Assembly: GCA_946480695.1 (NCBI GenBank)
Contig: CAMLKG010000006.1
Location: 94,787 to 158,786, forward strand
Length of the DNA: 64,000 nucleotides
Origin: an uncultured Cellvibrio sp.
GTDB lineage: Bacteria; Pseudomonadota; Gammaproteobacteria; Pseudomonadales; Cellvibrionaceae
Direction: 5' to 3'
Below are positions 1 to 9,690 of this stretch, one piece after another. A program made the position numbers and the translations under genes. The notes under the pieces were generated by a model. The model saw only the letters and a program-made list of their open reading frames with translations. It did not search any database and was not told where the DNA came from. How positions within the stretch are numbered: the stretch's first letter is position 1; each line of letters begins with the position of its first letter.

Positions 1-680
1 CTTTCCTCGTCAAATACCAACCTGAAGGTGATATGGAAGGTATTAAGGTTGTGGGAATACCAGGTGGGGTAGTGTTCGGTGGTGATCTTGAAGTGGATGC
101 GGCGGGCAATGTTTTCACCGCATTTGAGTCCGTTGACTCCGATAGCCAAAACAGCGTGGTAGTGAAGAAGGAAGTTGGCCCCTGGACTTTGTCCACTAAC
201 CCGGACCCAGGGGGTGAGGAACCGGACCCGGTACTCGATTGGAAGGATAATTGGCTGTTTGTGCAATCGGACAAAGCAGTCCAGTACCGCTTGGCGAAAG
301 TGCGTGAAGATAGTGCGAATTCACACTTTATTTTCCGTATCCAATATCGTGTGAATTCCTCGGATCCTATCTACACGCCTGCCAGTAATGGCTACCATCT
401 CTATCGCCTTACCGATAGCGAAGCTGAATATCGTGTAGATTTCCCGGCTTCATTTACAGGTTTAAATACGATTTATGAATTGCCGGATGAGATTGCATTG
501 TTTGTGGATGGTACCAACGTTTCCTGGGATTCCGTTACCAACGAACTCGTGTATCACGACCCGGCTTACAGGCCCAGTGGATACACCAGTTGTGTCGACG
601 ATAATTCAAGTACCAGCCGTTGCGAAGAAACCTATGGTTGGGTAAATGATACAGAGGTTATTAACTATATTGCGGAGTAG
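1..680 (+). CDS. C-terminal part of a secreted protein, 5' end outside the window
   Basis: The reading frame is open from base 3 and has no stop before the window edge, so the ATG at 33 is probably internal. About 226 residues are visible. The first part (GDLEVDAAGNVFTAF) resembles a blade of an SBBP-type beta-propeller. A proline/acidic linker (DPGGEEPDP) follows, and then a domain I do not recognise, rich in Tyr, Asp and Ser with a pair of cysteines near the end. The composition suits an exported protein, and a strong terminator follows 25 bases after the stop. Function unknown. Confidence 0.6.
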   Translation, partial: FLVKYQPEGDMEGIKVVGIPGGVVFGGDLEVDAAGNVFTAFESVDSDSQNSVVVKKEVGPWTLSTNPDPGGEEPDPVLDWKDNWLFVQSDKAVQYRLAKVREDSANSHFIFRIQYRVNSSDPIYTPASNGYHLYRLTDSEAEYRVDFPASFTGLNTIYELPDEIALFVDGTNVSWDSVTNELVYHDPAYRPSGYTSCVDDNSSTSRCEETYGWVNDTEVINYIAE

Positions 681-705
681 ATTGAAGGAATATTTTTTTC
701 CCAAT

Positions 706-731
706 AAAAACGGCGCATTAGCGCCGTTTTT
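706..731. terminator. Rho-independent terminator, both directions
   Basis: An 11-bp perfect stem (A-rich left arm with CGGCGC, loop ATTA, right arm GCGCCG followed by T's) lies between the plus-strand gene ending at 680 and the minus-strand gcvP ending at 828. The symmetric A and T tracts let it serve both. Confidence 0.85.
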
Positions 732-827
732 ATTTGGACAATCTATTTACTCACTGATCGACTTCTGAATATTGCGGGGGAGGCGCGCCGGCCTCCGTTG
801 TCGAATCACCTAGGGAGCTTCTGAAAC

Positions 828-3737
828 TTAATCGATATAATTTTCAATGCTCGGGCATGAACAAACCAAATTGCGATCACCATACACGTTATCGATGCGG
901 TTCACACTTGGCCAAACCTTGTGGTTTTTCAACCAGGCTGCCGGGCGGCCGGCAACTTCCCTTGAATAGGCACGGGCCCAGTTTTCTTCCAGCACATCAT
1001 CTTGCGTATGCGGTGCGTTGTGTAAAGCACTTGCTTCCACGCTAATTTCACCATTAATAACCTGGTCAATTTCCTTGCGAATGATCAGCATGGCTTCAAT
1101 GAACTTATCCAGTTCGACTTTGGATTCGGATTCGGTGGGTTCGATCATTAAAGTTCCTGCGACCGGGAACGACATGGTTGGTGCATGGAAGCCGAAATCC
1201 ATCAAGCGCTTTGCAATATCTTCTTCACTGATGCCGCTGGCTTCCTTTAACGGACGCAAATCCAGTAAACATTCATGCGCAACAAAACCATTGCTGCCTT
1301 TATATAGGATCGGATAGGCCGCTTCGAGTTTTTTCGCCACGTAGTTTGCATTCAGCATCGCGTATTCAGTAGCCTGGCGCATACCGGCGGCCCCCATCAT
1401 TTTGATATACATCCAACTGATCGGGAGAATACTTGCAGAACCCCAGGGCGCTGCCGAAATCGTACCGTTATCAACCTCGGTACCGGGAACTGCCTGTACC
1501 GGATGCGCAGCAAGGAAAGGTTCCAAATGTTTGCCGACACCGATCGGGCCCATGCCGGGGCCGCCACCGCCGTGCGGAATACAAAAGGTTTTGTGCAAAT
1601 TGAGGTGGGATACATCGCCGCCGAATTTGCCCGGCGCGGCAACACCAACGAGCGCATTCATGTTGGCGCCATCGATATACACCTGGCCGCCGATCGCGTG
1701 GATCATGTCACACAGTTCGGTAATACCTTCTTCAAACACTCCGTGTGTAGATGGGTAAGTACACATAATGCACGCGATTTGATTACCGTAAGTGGCAATT
1801 TTTTCGCGTAGGTCATTCAGATCGACATTGCCTTTATTGTCGCAAGCCACAACCACCACTTTATAACTCACCATCTGGGCGGAGGCAGGGTTTGTGCCAT
1901 GGGCGGAAGCCGGGATCAAACAAATATCGCGCTGTGTTTCGCCTTTACTTTCAAAATATTTCTTGATGGCAACGAGGCCGGCGTATTCACCTTGTGAACC
2001 GGCGTTAGGTTGCAAGCTGATCGCATCGTAACCGGTGCAGGCTTTGAGCATCTCTTGCAATTCTTCAAATAATTCCTGGTAACCTTGCGCCTGGTCGATG
2101 GGTGCAAACGGATGTAACTTGCCGAATTCCGGCCAGGTGACGGGAATCATTTCCGCAGTTGCATTTAATTTCATCGTGCAGGAGCCGAGGGGAATCATAG
2201 CGTTGTTGAGGGCGATATCCCTGGATTCCAGGCGCTTTAAATAGCGCAACATTTCGGTTTCGCTGTGATAGGAATTGAATATCGGGTGGGTCAATACCGC
2301 ATCGCTACGTAGCAAGTCGGCGGGGATTGCATTGTTGGCGGTGATATTTTTTCCATCACGGATTTGTGCATCCAGTGATGAAAGCTCAATCCCCGTCACG
2401 CCAAATACCGCGAGTAAATGTTCCAGGTCGGTTGCACTCGTGGTTTCATTCAGGCTGATGCCGAGTGAGTCATTACCCACCAGGCGCAGGTTGATTTCCG
2501 CATTCAATGCGGTCTGGTAAATTGCTTTTTGGTTGTCGCCGACGTTGACTGTAAGCGTGTCAAAGAAATTGGTGTTGCTGATGGCGAAACCCTTGGACTT
2601 TAACGCGGCGGCTGCAATAGCGGTCATGCGATGAATGCGGTTGGCGATACGCTTCAAGCCTTCCGGACCGTGATAGATCGCATAAAAAACGCTCATTACC
2701 GCGAGCAATACTTGCGAAGTACAGATGTTGGAGTTGGCTTTTTCGCGACGGATATGCTGCTCGCGGGTCTGCATAGCCATACGCAATGCCTGTTTACCGC
2801 GCGCGTCAATTGACACACCGATAATACGACCCGGAGCAGAGCGTTTGTAGGCATCGCGAAACGCGAAGAAACCGGCGTGCGGGCCGCCAAACCCCATGGG
2901 CACACCGAAACGTTGGTTGGTTCCCACGACAACATCGGCGCCCATTGATCCCGGGGATTTCAATAACATCAATGCCATTAAATCCGAGGCAACGGTGACC
3001 AGAACATTATTGTTATGGGCGGTTTCAATAACATCAGCCAGGTCGCGAACCTGGCCGCTGGAGCCCGGGTAAGAGAGCAGGGCGCCAAAGTAATCGCCCA
3101 TGGCCAATTGTTCAAGGGGAGCAACAATAACTTCAAAACCAAAGTGTTCGGCGCGGGTCTTTACCACAGCGATGGTTTGCGGGTGGGTATCGGCATCTAC
3201 AAAAAAGACGTCGGATTTGCTCTTTTTATTCTGGCGTTTGCACATTGCCATGGCTTCAGCGGCTGCCGTGCCCTCATCCAGCATAGAGGCGTTTGCCATT
3301 TCCATACCGGTCAGGTCGATAATCATTTGCTGGTAATTCAGCAACGCTTCCAAACGCCCCTGGGCAATTTCGGGTTGGTATGGTGTGTAAGCGGTATACC
3401 AACCGGGGTTTTCCAATACGTTGCGCAATACCACGTTAGGCACATGGGTATCGTGATAACCCATACCGATATAGTTTTTGAAAATCTTATTTTTGCTGGC
3501 AATGGCTTTGAGCTGGGCCAGTGCGTCGGCCTCGGTTACGGCATTGCCCAGATTCAATTCACCTTTGAGGCGAATCGCTTCCGGTACGGTTTTATCGATC
3601 AGTTCCTTAACTGAGCTAACGCCCAGGGTTGCCAGCATTGTGGCAGTTTGTGGGGCGCTCGGGCCGATGTGACGCTGAACAAACTCGTCGCTATAAGCCA
3701 AAGAAGATAGGGAAGCTGAGCGAAAATCAACTGACAT
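828..3737 (-). CDS. gcvP: Glycine dehydrogenase (decarboxylating), P-protein of the glycine cleavage system
   Basis: A 969-residue protein, the full length of the fused single-chain P-protein. It decarboxylates glycine with PLP and passes the aminomethyl group to the lipoamide of GcvH. The PLP lysine is in [11 protein letters not shown] (Lys near residue 716), followed by the glycine-rich loop GGGGPGMGP. The N-terminal half keeps the family start (FVQRHIGPS) and the motif GYHDTHVP. GcvT and GcvH are not in this window, so the system is split. No glycine riboswitch was recognised upstream. Start at 3737; the next in-frame Met would remove family sequence. Confidence 0.97.
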   Translation of the reverse strand: MSVDFRSASLSSLAYSDEFVQRHIGPSAPQTATMLATLGVSSVKELIDKTVPEAIRLKGELNLGNAVTEADALAQLKAIASKNKIFKNYIGMGYHDTHVPNVVLRNVLENPGWYTAYTPYQPEIAQGRLEALLNYQQMIIDLTGMEMANASMLDEGTAAAEAMAMCKRQNKKSKSDVFFVDADTHPQTIAVVKTRAEHFGFEVIVAPLEQLAMGDYFGALLSYPGSSGQVRDLADVIETAHNNNVLVTVASDLMALMLLKSPGSMGADVVVGTNQRFGVPMGFGGPHAGFFAFRDAYKRSAPGRIIGVSIDARGKQALRMAMQTREQHIRREKANSNICTSQVLLAVMSVFYAIYHGPEGLKRIANRIHRMTAIAAAALKSKGFAISNTNFFDTLTVNVGDNQKAIYQTALNAEINLRLVGNDSLGISLNETTSATDLEHLLAVFGVTGIELSSLDAQIRDGKNITANNAIPADLLRSDAVLTHPIFNSYHSETEMLRYLKRLESRDIALNNAMIPLGSCTMKLNATAEMIPVTWPEFGKLHPFAPIDQAQGYQELFEELQEMLKACTGYDAISLQPNAGSQGEYAGLVAIKKYFESKGETQRDICLIPASAHGTNPASAQMVSYKVVVVACDNKGNVDLNDLREKIATYGNQIACIMCTYPSTHGVFEEGITELCDMIHAIGGQVYIDGANMNALVGVAAPGKFGGDVSHLNLHKTFCIPHGGGGPGMGPIGVGKHLEPFLAAHPVQAVPGTEVDNGTISAAPWGSASILPISWMYIKMMGAAGMRQATEYAMLNANYVAKKLEAAYPILYKGSNGFVAHECLLDLRPLKEASGISEEDIAKRLMDFGFHAPTMSFPVAGTLMIEPTESESKVELDKFIEAMLIIRKEIDQVINGEISVEASALHNAPHTQDDVLEENWARAYSREVAGRPAAWLKNHKVWPSVNRIDNVYGDRNLVCSCPSIENYID

Positions 3738-4110
3738 AGAAGCTCTCTATAGATTGGAAAATAATCAAAAAAGGCGGGAGACAGCAGGGCGCGAAGCACC
3801 TGTTTAAAAAGGCGGCAATGGTACCAATTCGTGGCTTTCCGGGCAATCAAACCGACGCCGTTCACATTTTAAGGCTGGTTATTCTGCGGGATTCCAGCTA
3901 CAAAGGCCGCAGTTTGATCAACGAATGGGGCGGGTAATGGTATATACGGATGCGATTTTGCCAGGTTTATGCCTGTTTTTTGTTAATGGTGCCGGTCCCG
4001 CTTGGACAAGAAAGGTAACGGCGTCATCCCAGGCCTGATATGATTCGGCAGCACAGGGCCCGCTCCGGGCTGGAGCCTTACGACAATAAGTATTTCACTG
4101 ACCTGAATTT
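3738..4110. other. Intergenic region between divergent gcvP and gspA
   Basis: 373 bases without a convincing gene. It must carry both divergent promoters. I could not identify a promoter pair, a glycine-riboswitch core or a strong inverted repeat. Short frames on both strands here lack a start with a ribosome-binding site. Confidence 0.5.
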
Positions 4111-5817
4111 ATGTACCACGAATTTTTTGGTTTAAAAGAGCCTGCTTTTTCCATCGCCGTAAATCCGCGCTATCTCTTTATGAGCGACCAGCATAGAGAG
4201 GCGTTGGCGCATCTGCTCTATGGGATTCAAAACGGTGGTTTTGTGATGCTCACCGGAGAGGTGGGAACGGGCAAAACCACCATTATCCGGTGCTTGCTGG
4301 AGCAATTGCCGGTTAATACCGATATCGCCATTATCCTCAACCCCATGGCCAGCGCGCCTGAATTACTTTCCACGATATGCGATGAGTTGGGGGTGGGGTA
4401 TATCGCTGATGAATTGACCGTCAAAGTGCTAACCGATGCCTTAAACCAGTTTTTGCTCGACAACCATCGCAAAGGTCGCAAGACGGTGTTATTGATTGAT
4501 GAGGCCCAGTTACTCAAAGTACCGGTGCTCGAACAAATTCGCTTGCTGACCAATTTGGAAACTACCACTGAAAAATTATTGCAAATTATGCTGGTGGGCC
4601 AACCGGAATTAAAGAAACTGTTGGCGCGTCCGGCACTGCGTCAATTATCGCAACGTATTACGGCCCGGTTTCACCTTGAAGCATTAAGCCTCGTCGAAAC
4701 CAAAGCCTATATTTACCACCGCCTGAAGGTGGCAGGTATGCCGGAACACCAAATGCCATTCAGCGATTCGATCATTAAGAAAATCCATGAATTTAGCGGC
4801 GGCATTCCGCGATTGATTAACGTGATTTGTGAACGTTTGCTGTTAGGTGCCTATGCGCAAAACCGGCACCAGGTGGACAAACAGATATTTGCGGCAGCGG
4901 TGAAAGAAGTTGTTGGTACAGCAACCCAACAGGAAGAAAAGGAAGCCGCAGCGACACGTACCTCCTGGCACGCTGTGTTCGTGGGGGTGGTAGTGGTAAT
5001 GATGCTGGCCATTTGGTTTTTAGTGCCGGACCATCCACCGGCAGATACCGGCAATGTCGCGGTAAAACCGGGCGTCGATACTGAAGTAATTGCATCGGGT
5101 TCAGTGATTGATGCCCGTCGTTTCATTTCCAGCGCAACTGCGGTGTCGTCATCCGCATCCATCGCTCCGGTCGTGCAAAGCCCACTTGTCAGTGTGGCAA
5201 CGCGCGATCACGTGGCGGCACAATTAGCTTTATTTAAGTTCGTAGGTTTGAATGCGGTTGATAAAAAAAATCCCTGTGTTTCACTCAATAAATCAACCTA
5301 TGAATGTGCCAAAACCGAACTGAATTCCTGGGACGAATTAAAGGAATTGAATCGTCCTGGTGTGATGACCCTTTCCACCGCGGATAAAAAATGGGTTTAC
5401 GCCTTGCTTATCGGATTAAGTGAGAACCACGCGCTTTTTCTTGTGGACGGCATTGAAAAAGTTATTCCCTGGAGTGAGCTGGTGGTGCAATGGAACGGTG
5501 ATTTCCTGTATGTCTGGTCGCGGCCTTCGGGGTTTGAAGGAAGTTTGCAATTGGGTGATCGCAGTGAATTGGTAACCTGGATTGCCGAGCAATTCGCCAA
5601 ACTGGATCAACAACCGGCACCCTTAACGCGGCAATTCTTTACTGACCGTTTACAAAAACGGATCGAATTATTCCAATCCACCAATGGCATTCTTCCGGAC
5701 GGTGTATTTAATGAGCAAACCTTGCGTCGTTTGAATGAGGCTTTGGGGATGGATAAACCGCTGGCGGAATTAAATGAGCAGAAAATCCAACAACATATCG
5801 AGGCAAAAGGGCTGTAG
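4111..5817 (+). CDS. gspA: Type II secretion ATPase GspA/ExeA
   Basis: 568 residues. The cytoplasmic AAA+ domain starts with MYHEFFGLKEPAFS, has Walker A GEVGTGKT (49-56) and Walker B VLLIDEAQ (126-133), and continues through GGIPRLINVICE (about 230-241). A single membrane segment follows (about 287-305). The periplasmic part has a degenerate C39-peptidase-like region (about 360-490) and a peptidoglycan-binding domain near the C terminus (ILPDGVFNEQTLRRLNE). ExeA of the ExeAB complex uses ATP to help insert the secretin GspD through peptidoglycan. It is followed three bases later by gspB. The rest of the type II operon is not in the window. Confidence 0.93.
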   Translation: MYHEFFGLKEPAFSIAVNPRYLFMSDQHREALAHLLYGIQNGGFVMLTGEVGTGKTTIIRCLLEQLPVNTDIAIILNPMASAPELLSTICDELGVGYIADELTVKVLTDALNQFLLDNHRKGRKTVLLIDEAQLLKVPVLEQIRLLTNLETTTEKLLQIMLVGQPELKKLLARPALRQLSQRITARFHLEALSLVETKAYIYHRLKVAGMPEHQMPFSDSIIKKIHEFSGGIPRLINVICERLLLGAYAQNRHQVDKQIFAAAVKEVVGTATQQEEKEAAATRTSWHAVFVGVVVVMMLAIWFLVPDHPPADTGNVAVKPGVDTEVIASGSVIDARRFISSATAVSSSASIAPVVQSPLVSVATRDHVAAQLALFKFVGLNAVDKKNPCVSLNKSTYECAKTELNSWDELKELNRPGVMTLSTADKKWVYALLIGLSENHALFLVDGIEKVIPWSELVVQWNGDFLYVWSRPSGFEGSLQLGDRSELVTWIAEQFAKLDQQPAPLTRQFFTDRLQKRIELFQSTNGILPDGVFNEQTLRRLNEALGMDKPLAELNEQKIQQHIEAKGL

Positions 5818-5820
5818 TTT

Positions 5821-6696
5821 ATGTCATTAATATTGGATGCCTTGAATCGCGCTGACCACGAGCGTAAAAACCAGGATACCGTGCCTGGACTAAATACTGT
5901 GCATGCCTCACCTGTATTGGTATTGGATGAAAAGCCTGATAACAAACGAGGATTATATTTCGCCATCACGGTTTCCGTCGTTGCATTGGCCGCATGTATT
6001 GTTTGGTTTGTTACCAAACCGGGTAAAGAAAATGAAAATAACATTGCGCAACCGGCAGCCGATTCGCAACCAGTGGTTCCATCAAATCACACCACGACGT
6101 CCACTGTTGCTATCCAATCGGTAGAATTGGCAAACCCGGGGCAGGTTGATAAGGAGCCGTCTTCCCCGTCAATGCTAAATGAACCAAAAGCAACAGAATC
6201 GGTGATAGCCAACAAGCCCACGCCGGTCGTTGAGCAGCTTTATACGGCACCGGAAACCCAATCATCTCCCGCAGATCCAAAAATAAATGAACTTTATGCT
6301 GCCGAAGGGCCGTCGGAATCGGAATCCATAGTAGATCCATTTGCTGCCCAAACGGGTTATGCCTCGCCACCCACGCACATCACCGATGTAAGTGCAGGCC
6401 GCATTGCACCGGACATAAAACCGACGCGAACCTTTGCCAGTATTACCAACGTTCAGGATTTCAACGAATTACCCTGGAACACCAAACAGCAAATTCCCAC
6501 AATCAGTTATCAACGCCATAACTTTTTAGCGGGCGGCATCAGTAGCGTAGTGATTAACGGCCAGACTTTAGGTGAGGGAAACATTGCGGCATCGAGTCAA
6601 CTGATTGTTCAGGAAATATTTGAAGATGGAGTAGTGCTGAAGCGTGGCAACGTGGTTTTTAAATTACGTGCACTCAATGGATGGATTAATATGTAG
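5821..6696 (+). CDS. gspB: Type II secretion protein GspB/ExeB
   Basis: 291 residues. It opens with the family signature MSLILDALNRADHERK, has one membrane segment (about 44-64), a long Pro/Ser/Thr-rich periplasmic linker and a C-terminal GspB domain (about 215-291: LPWNTKQQIPTISY, VVINGQTLGEG, FEDGVVLKRGNVVFKL). It partners ATPase GspA in secretin assembly. The three-base gap from gspA implies translational coupling. A hairpin follows directly. Confidence 0.9.
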   Translation: MSLILDALNRADHERKNQDTVPGLNTVHASPVLVLDEKPDNKRGLYFAITVSVVALAACIVWFVTKPGKENENNIAQPAADSQPVVPSNHTTTSTVAIQSVELANPGQVDKEPSSPSMLNEPKATESVIANKPTPVVEQLYTAPETQSSPADPKINELYAAEGPSESESIVDPFAAQTGYASPPTHITDVSAGRIAPDIKPTRTFASITNVQDFNELPWNTKQQIPTISYQRHNFLAGGISSVVINGQTLGEGNIAASSQLIVQEIFEDGVVLKRGNVVFKLRALNGWINM

Positions 6697-6705
6697 CTTC
6701 TGTGA

Positions 6706-6737
6706 AACCAAAAAGGGGCGTTTGCCCCTTGGTTTTT
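6706..6737. terminator. Terminator between convergent gspB and bfr
   Basis: The GGGGC/GCCCC stem is flanked by A-rich and T-rich arms, with an outer CC/GG pair and a small A bulge. It ends in a T run on the plus strand and lies 10-40 bases past gspB and just past the bfr stop. Confidence 0.7.
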
Positions 6738-6747
6738 AATAATACCG

Positions 6748-7218
6748 TCAACCTTCCATTTTGGATTGCAGATAGTTTTGGATACCTACCTTATCGATTA
6801 ACGACAACTGGGTTTCCAGCCAATCCACATGTTCCTCTTCAGATTCCAAAATACTTTTCAGCAGGTCGCGACTGATGAAATCGCGGACACTTTCGCAAAT
6901 CAGAATTCCATCACGTAAATCAGGAATGGCTTTCAACTCAAGTTTTAAATCACATTCCAGCATTTCCTGGGTATTTTCACCGATATGCAGCTTACCCAGA
7001 TCCTGCAAGTTCGGTAGCCCCTCCAAAAATAGAATACGCTCGGTTAATTTATCCGCATGTTTCATTTCATCGATGGATTCATGGTACTCATGGTCGGCCA
7101 GCTCTTTCAGGCCCCAGTCTTTGTACATACGGGAGTGGAGGAAGTATTGGTTAATCGCTATCAGCTCATTACCCAGGACTTTGTTTAACACGGCGATAAC
7201 TTGTGGATCACCTTTCAT
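6748..7218 (-). CDS. bfr: Bacterioferritin
   Basis: 156 residues, the usual length. It forms a 24-mer iron-storage shell that oxidises Fe(II) at a di-iron centre and binds heme between subunits. Visible ligands: Glu18 (GNELI), Glu51 and His54 in DEMKH, Met52 as the heme axial ligand, Glu94, and the EEEH segment near 126-129. Met52 marks it as a heme-binding Bfr rather than a ferritin. It is followed upstream on the same strand by its reductase partner gene bfd, and a Fur-like site lies in the 144-base gap. Confidence 0.96.
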   Translation of the reverse strand: MKGDPQVIAVLNKVLGNELIAINQYFLHSRMYKDWGLKELADHEYHESIDEMKHADKLTERILFLEGLPNLQDLGKLHIGENTQEMLECDLKLELKAIPDLRDGILICESVRDFISRDLLKSILESEEEHVDWLETQLSLIDKVGIQNYLQSKMEG

Positions 7219-7322
7219 GGCGCTCTCCTTTCAGAAAAAATAAAGGAGAGTCTGGGCCCCGGAACGTGAAGGTGTCAAGGGAAAAGGTATTCTAAGTGTT
7301 TGATGGTTAAGGAAAAAATACT

Positions 7323-7341
7323 AAAAATGACAATGATTTAG
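7323..7341. promoter_or_regulatory. Possible Fur-like site upstream of bfr
   Basis: This 19-base stretch with core AATGACAATGATT matches the classical Fur box at about 12 of 19 positions by my count. It lies about 105 bases upstream of the bfr start and just past the bfd stop. It is weaker than the site before bfd. Confidence 0.3.
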
Positions 7342-7362
7342 TTTTGTGTTTGAGCCTGGTTA

Positions 7363-7572
7363 TCAAGCCAAGGCATAAAACTGGGGTAATCCGTTGACCA
7401 TTGGCGTTTCGCTTATCGCCCCGTCGAGGATCTCTTTTGTCATTACCGAGCATTTGCCGCATTGGCTCGCAACGCCCAATGCTTTACGCAATTGGCCAAG
7501 GGAGCAGGCTCCGTTATCAATAGCTGCTTTAATTTGGCGATCAGTAATACCTTTGCAAAGACATACGTACAT
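7363..7572 (-). CDS. bfd: Bacterioferritin-associated ferredoxin
   Basis: 69 residues from the Met of MYVCLCKGIT; a longer frame reaches 7602, but the family starts here. It is a [2Fe-2S] protein with Cys4, Cys6, Cys38 and Cys41 in the BFD spacing (CxC then CGKC). In Pseudomonas, Bfd binds Bfr and passes electrons to its heme so that stored iron is released. Being beside bfr supports that role here. A candidate Fur box about 50 bases upstream fits induction by iron shortage. Confidence 0.93.
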   Translation of the reverse strand: MYVCLCKGITDRQIKAAIDNGACSLGQLRKALGVASQCGKCSVMTKEILDGAISETPMVNGLPQFYALA

Positions 7573-7622
7573 AATGGCAAACCTGGATTTGAAGCAATGC
7601 ACAGCGGTTGGGTAAATTTAAT

Positions 7623-7641
7623 GGGAATGATAATTTGTGTC
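7623..7641. promoter_or_regulatory. Candidate Fur box upstream of bfd
   Basis: The core GGGAATGATAATTTG matches the 19-bp consensus (GATAATGATAATCATTATC) at about 13 of 19 positions, including the central AATGATAAT. It ends about 50 bases before the bfd start codon, a position where a repressor would cover the promoter. Fur control of bfd is established in pseudomonads. Confidence 0.5.
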
Positions 7642-7801
7642 AATAATGCTTAAGATAAATTCCCGTTTGCCATTTCTTTTTATTCGTTAATATAACCATA
7701 AGGCGCCGTTGATGATAAATGTGCCAGCATTTAAGTCATAGCAACGTTTTCGTTTCACTCATATACAAAATCAATGGGACACGCAGAATCGACTGTGTAT
7801 G

Positions 7802-7827
7802 ATAGCGGCGCACTATTGATAAATATC
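7802..7827 (+). promoter_or_regulatory. Possible OxyR half-operator upstream of the peroxiredoxin gene
   Basis: ATAG, seven bases, CTAT (7802-7816) reproduces one half of the OxyR pattern (ATAG-N7-CTAT-N7-ATAG-N7-CTAT). The second half is degenerate (TATC at 7824-7827, then CAAT). It lies about 120 bases before the start codon. The target makes sense for OxyR, but only half the site is good. Confidence 0.35.
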
Positions 7828-7937
7828 AGCCAATCAATAACTGGCCGTAAATTGTTCATACAAGTCGAAGGATTTATTGGCCGCAATCAAGTTATCTATT
7901 CCAACCGATTAACCCCTCATGTATCAGGAGTATTGTT

Positions 7938-8540
7938 ATGGGTGTATTAGTAGGTAAAAAAGCACCGGATTTTACGGCGGCGGCAGTGCTGGCTAACGGC
8001 GAGATTGTCGATGGTTACAACTTCTCTGCTGCGACCAAGGGTAAAAAAGCCGTTGTGTTCTTCTATCCATTGGATTTCACCTTTGTTTGTCCATCCGAGC
8101 TGTTGGCGTTTGACCACCGCGTAGAAGAATTTAAAAAGCGCAATGTTGAGGTGATTGGTGTGTCTATCGACTCTCAATTTACTCACAATGCCTGGCGCAA
8201 TACTCCAGTCAACGAGGGTGGTATTGGTCCAGTTAAATACACACTTGTTGCTGACGTTAAGCATGAAATTGCGAAAGCATATGACGTGGAATCTGCTGAT
8301 GGCGTAGCCTTCCGCGGTACTTTTATCATTGACGAAGCCGGCGTGGTGCGTTCACAAATCGTTAACGACCTTCCAATCGGCCGTAATATTGATGAAACCA
8401 TTCGTACCGTTGATGCGTTGATTTTCCACGAGCAACACGGCGAAGTATGCCCGGCAGGCTGGAAAGACGGTGATAAAGGTATGGACGCTTCCCCGGCGGG
8501 AGTTGCGAAATACCTGGCAGAGCATGCGGACAAACTCTAG
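7938..8540 (+). CDS. ahpC: Typical 2-Cys peroxiredoxin (AhpC/Tsa family)
   Basis: 200 residues. It reduces hydrogen peroxide and organic peroxides. The peroxidatic Cys51 is in FVCPSE and the resolving Cys171 in GEVCPAGW, the arrangement of a two-cysteine enzyme that forms an intersubunit disulfide. FYPLDFTFVCP and WRNTP are the Prx1-type signature. A strong ribosome-binding site (AGGAG) precedes the ATG. No ahpF lies next to it, so the reductant may be thioredoxin. The symbol could equally be tsaA or prx. Confidence 0.92.
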   Translation: MGVLVGKKAPDFTAAAVLANGEIVDGYNFSAATKGKKAVVFFYPLDFTFVCPSELLAFDHRVEEFKKRNVEVIGVSIDSQFTHNAWRNTPVNEGGIGPVKYTLVADVKHEIAKAYDVESADGVAFRGTFIIDEAGVVRSQIVNDLPIGRNIDETIRTVDALIFHEQHGEVCPAGWKDGDKGMDASPAGVAKYLAEHADKL

Positions 8541-8568
8541 GTTTTACTTTTAGGGATTATCCTTGTAG

Positions 8569-8593
8569 AAAGCCCGGTTTATCCGGGCTTTTT
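8569..8593 (+). terminator. Terminator after the peroxiredoxin gene
   Basis: The AAAGCCCGG/CCGGGCTTT stem with loop TTTAT and a trailing T run ends about 50 bases after the stop codon. Confidence 0.85.
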
Positions 8594-8621
8594 ATTTGCA
8601 ATGTGAATGGCGGGAAATTCA

Positions 8622-9311
8622 ATGTCTGAGAGCAAAAAGAAAATAGATCTTCATCCCAGTTGGTTAAAGCACCTCATTGGGGAATTTGAACAACCCTATA
8701 TGAAGCAACTAAGAGCCTTCTTACTGGCTGAAAAACAGCAAGGAAAGGTGATATATCCTCCATCCAAAAATATATTCAATGCTTTTAACAGTACGCCGCT
8801 GGACCAGGTCAAAGTGGTAATTTTGGGCCAGGATCCGTATCACGGCCCCAATCAGGCGCATGGTCTTTGCTTTTCGGTACAACCGGGAGTTCCAGCGCCT
8901 CCATCTTTACAAAATATGTTCAAGGAATTGAATCGCGACCTTGGTATTCCCATTCCTCCTCACGGATGTCTTCAGTCGTGGGCTGATCAGGGGGTACTAC
9001 TTCTTAATGCGACCCTGACCGTCGAGCAAGGTAGGGCGGGTTCACACCAGGGCAAAGGCTGGGAAACTTTTACGGACAAGGCTATTCAATTAGTGAATGA
9101 GCAATGCCAGGGAGTTGTTTTCCTGCTATGGGGCAGCTATGCGCAGAAAAAATCAGCATTTATTGATTCAAGAACGCATCTCATCCTGAAAGCCCCTCAT
9201 CCTTCACCGTTATCAGCCCATCGCGGGTTTATCGGCTGCGGCCACTTTTCCAAAGCAAACCAATATCTACAGCAGCTTAAAAAAACGCCAATTGATTGGC
9301 AACTTCCTTAA
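8622..9311 (+). CDS. ung: Uracil-DNA glycosylase
   Basis: 229 residues from ATG 8622, exactly the size of E. coli Ung. An upstream in-frame ATG at 8607 is rejected because it sits beside the terminator and has no ribosome-binding site, while GGCGGGA precedes 8622. It removes uracil from DNA as the first step of base-excision repair. The water-activating Asp71 is in GQDPYH (69-74) and the catalytic His193 in HPSPLS (193-198). All family-1 motifs are intact. Confidence 0.96.
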   Translation: MSESKKKIDLHPSWLKHLIGEFEQPYMKQLRAFLLAEKQQGKVIYPPSKNIFNAFNSTPLDQVKVVILGQDPYHGPNQAHGLCFSVQPGVPAPPSLQNMFKELNRDLGIPIPPHGCLQSWADQGVLLLNATLTVEQGRAGSHQGKGWETFTDKAIQLVNEQCQGVVFLLWGSYAQKKSAFIDSRTHLILKAPHPSPLSAHRGFIGCGHFSKANQYLQQLKKTPIDWQLP

Positions 9312-9405
9312 CTCTTTGGAAATAAAGGATTTATTGTTTTTTTGACTATAAGCAAAGGGTGATATTAGCCGCCAAATCTTTACACATTATTCCATTTTCA
9401 AATAA

Positions 9406-9434
9406 TTGACAGCGCTGTCACATAGTAGTAGTTT
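9406..9434 (+). promoter_or_regulatory. LacI-type palindromic operator overlapping a promoter for the TonB-dependent receptor
   Basis: TGACAGCGCTGTCA at 9407-9420 is a perfect 14-bp palindrome with a central GC, the form bound by LacI-family sugar repressors. Its first bases are part of a perfect -35 hexamer, TTGACA (9406-9411). Seventeen bases further is a weak -10, TAGTTT (9429-9434). A repressor here would block RNA polymerase directly. The receptor start codon is about 255 bases downstream. The rest of the 379-base gap (9312-9690) shows nothing else I can name. Confidence 0.6.
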
Positions 9435-9690
9435 TGTGCGCAATCTAAAGAGGCAAGGTGTGAGTCAGGTCTCATGAGAGGCGAGGCGTTTTGTTTATCT
9501 GTAAAAAAATGACTTATTTAATTTTGTATTTTAAAAATTGTTCTACAGTAAAAATCAAAAAATAACGGGACAAGCAGAAAGAATTCGCCTTCATCCGAGG
9601 GCGAAAATGTTTGAACACCAAGCGATGATGCAAGGTTTCAGGCATGTACGTACCGGAAAATAATTCCTGACGATAATAAAGGAGAGCTCC

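Noticed and set aside
3015..3614. 199-residue frame antisense to gcvP
   Set aside because: It lies wholly inside a certain gene and mirrors its codon bias; no independent evidence.
3738..4110. Glycine riboswitch upstream of gcvP
   Set aside because: Looked for the conserved core on the minus strand; nothing recognisable.
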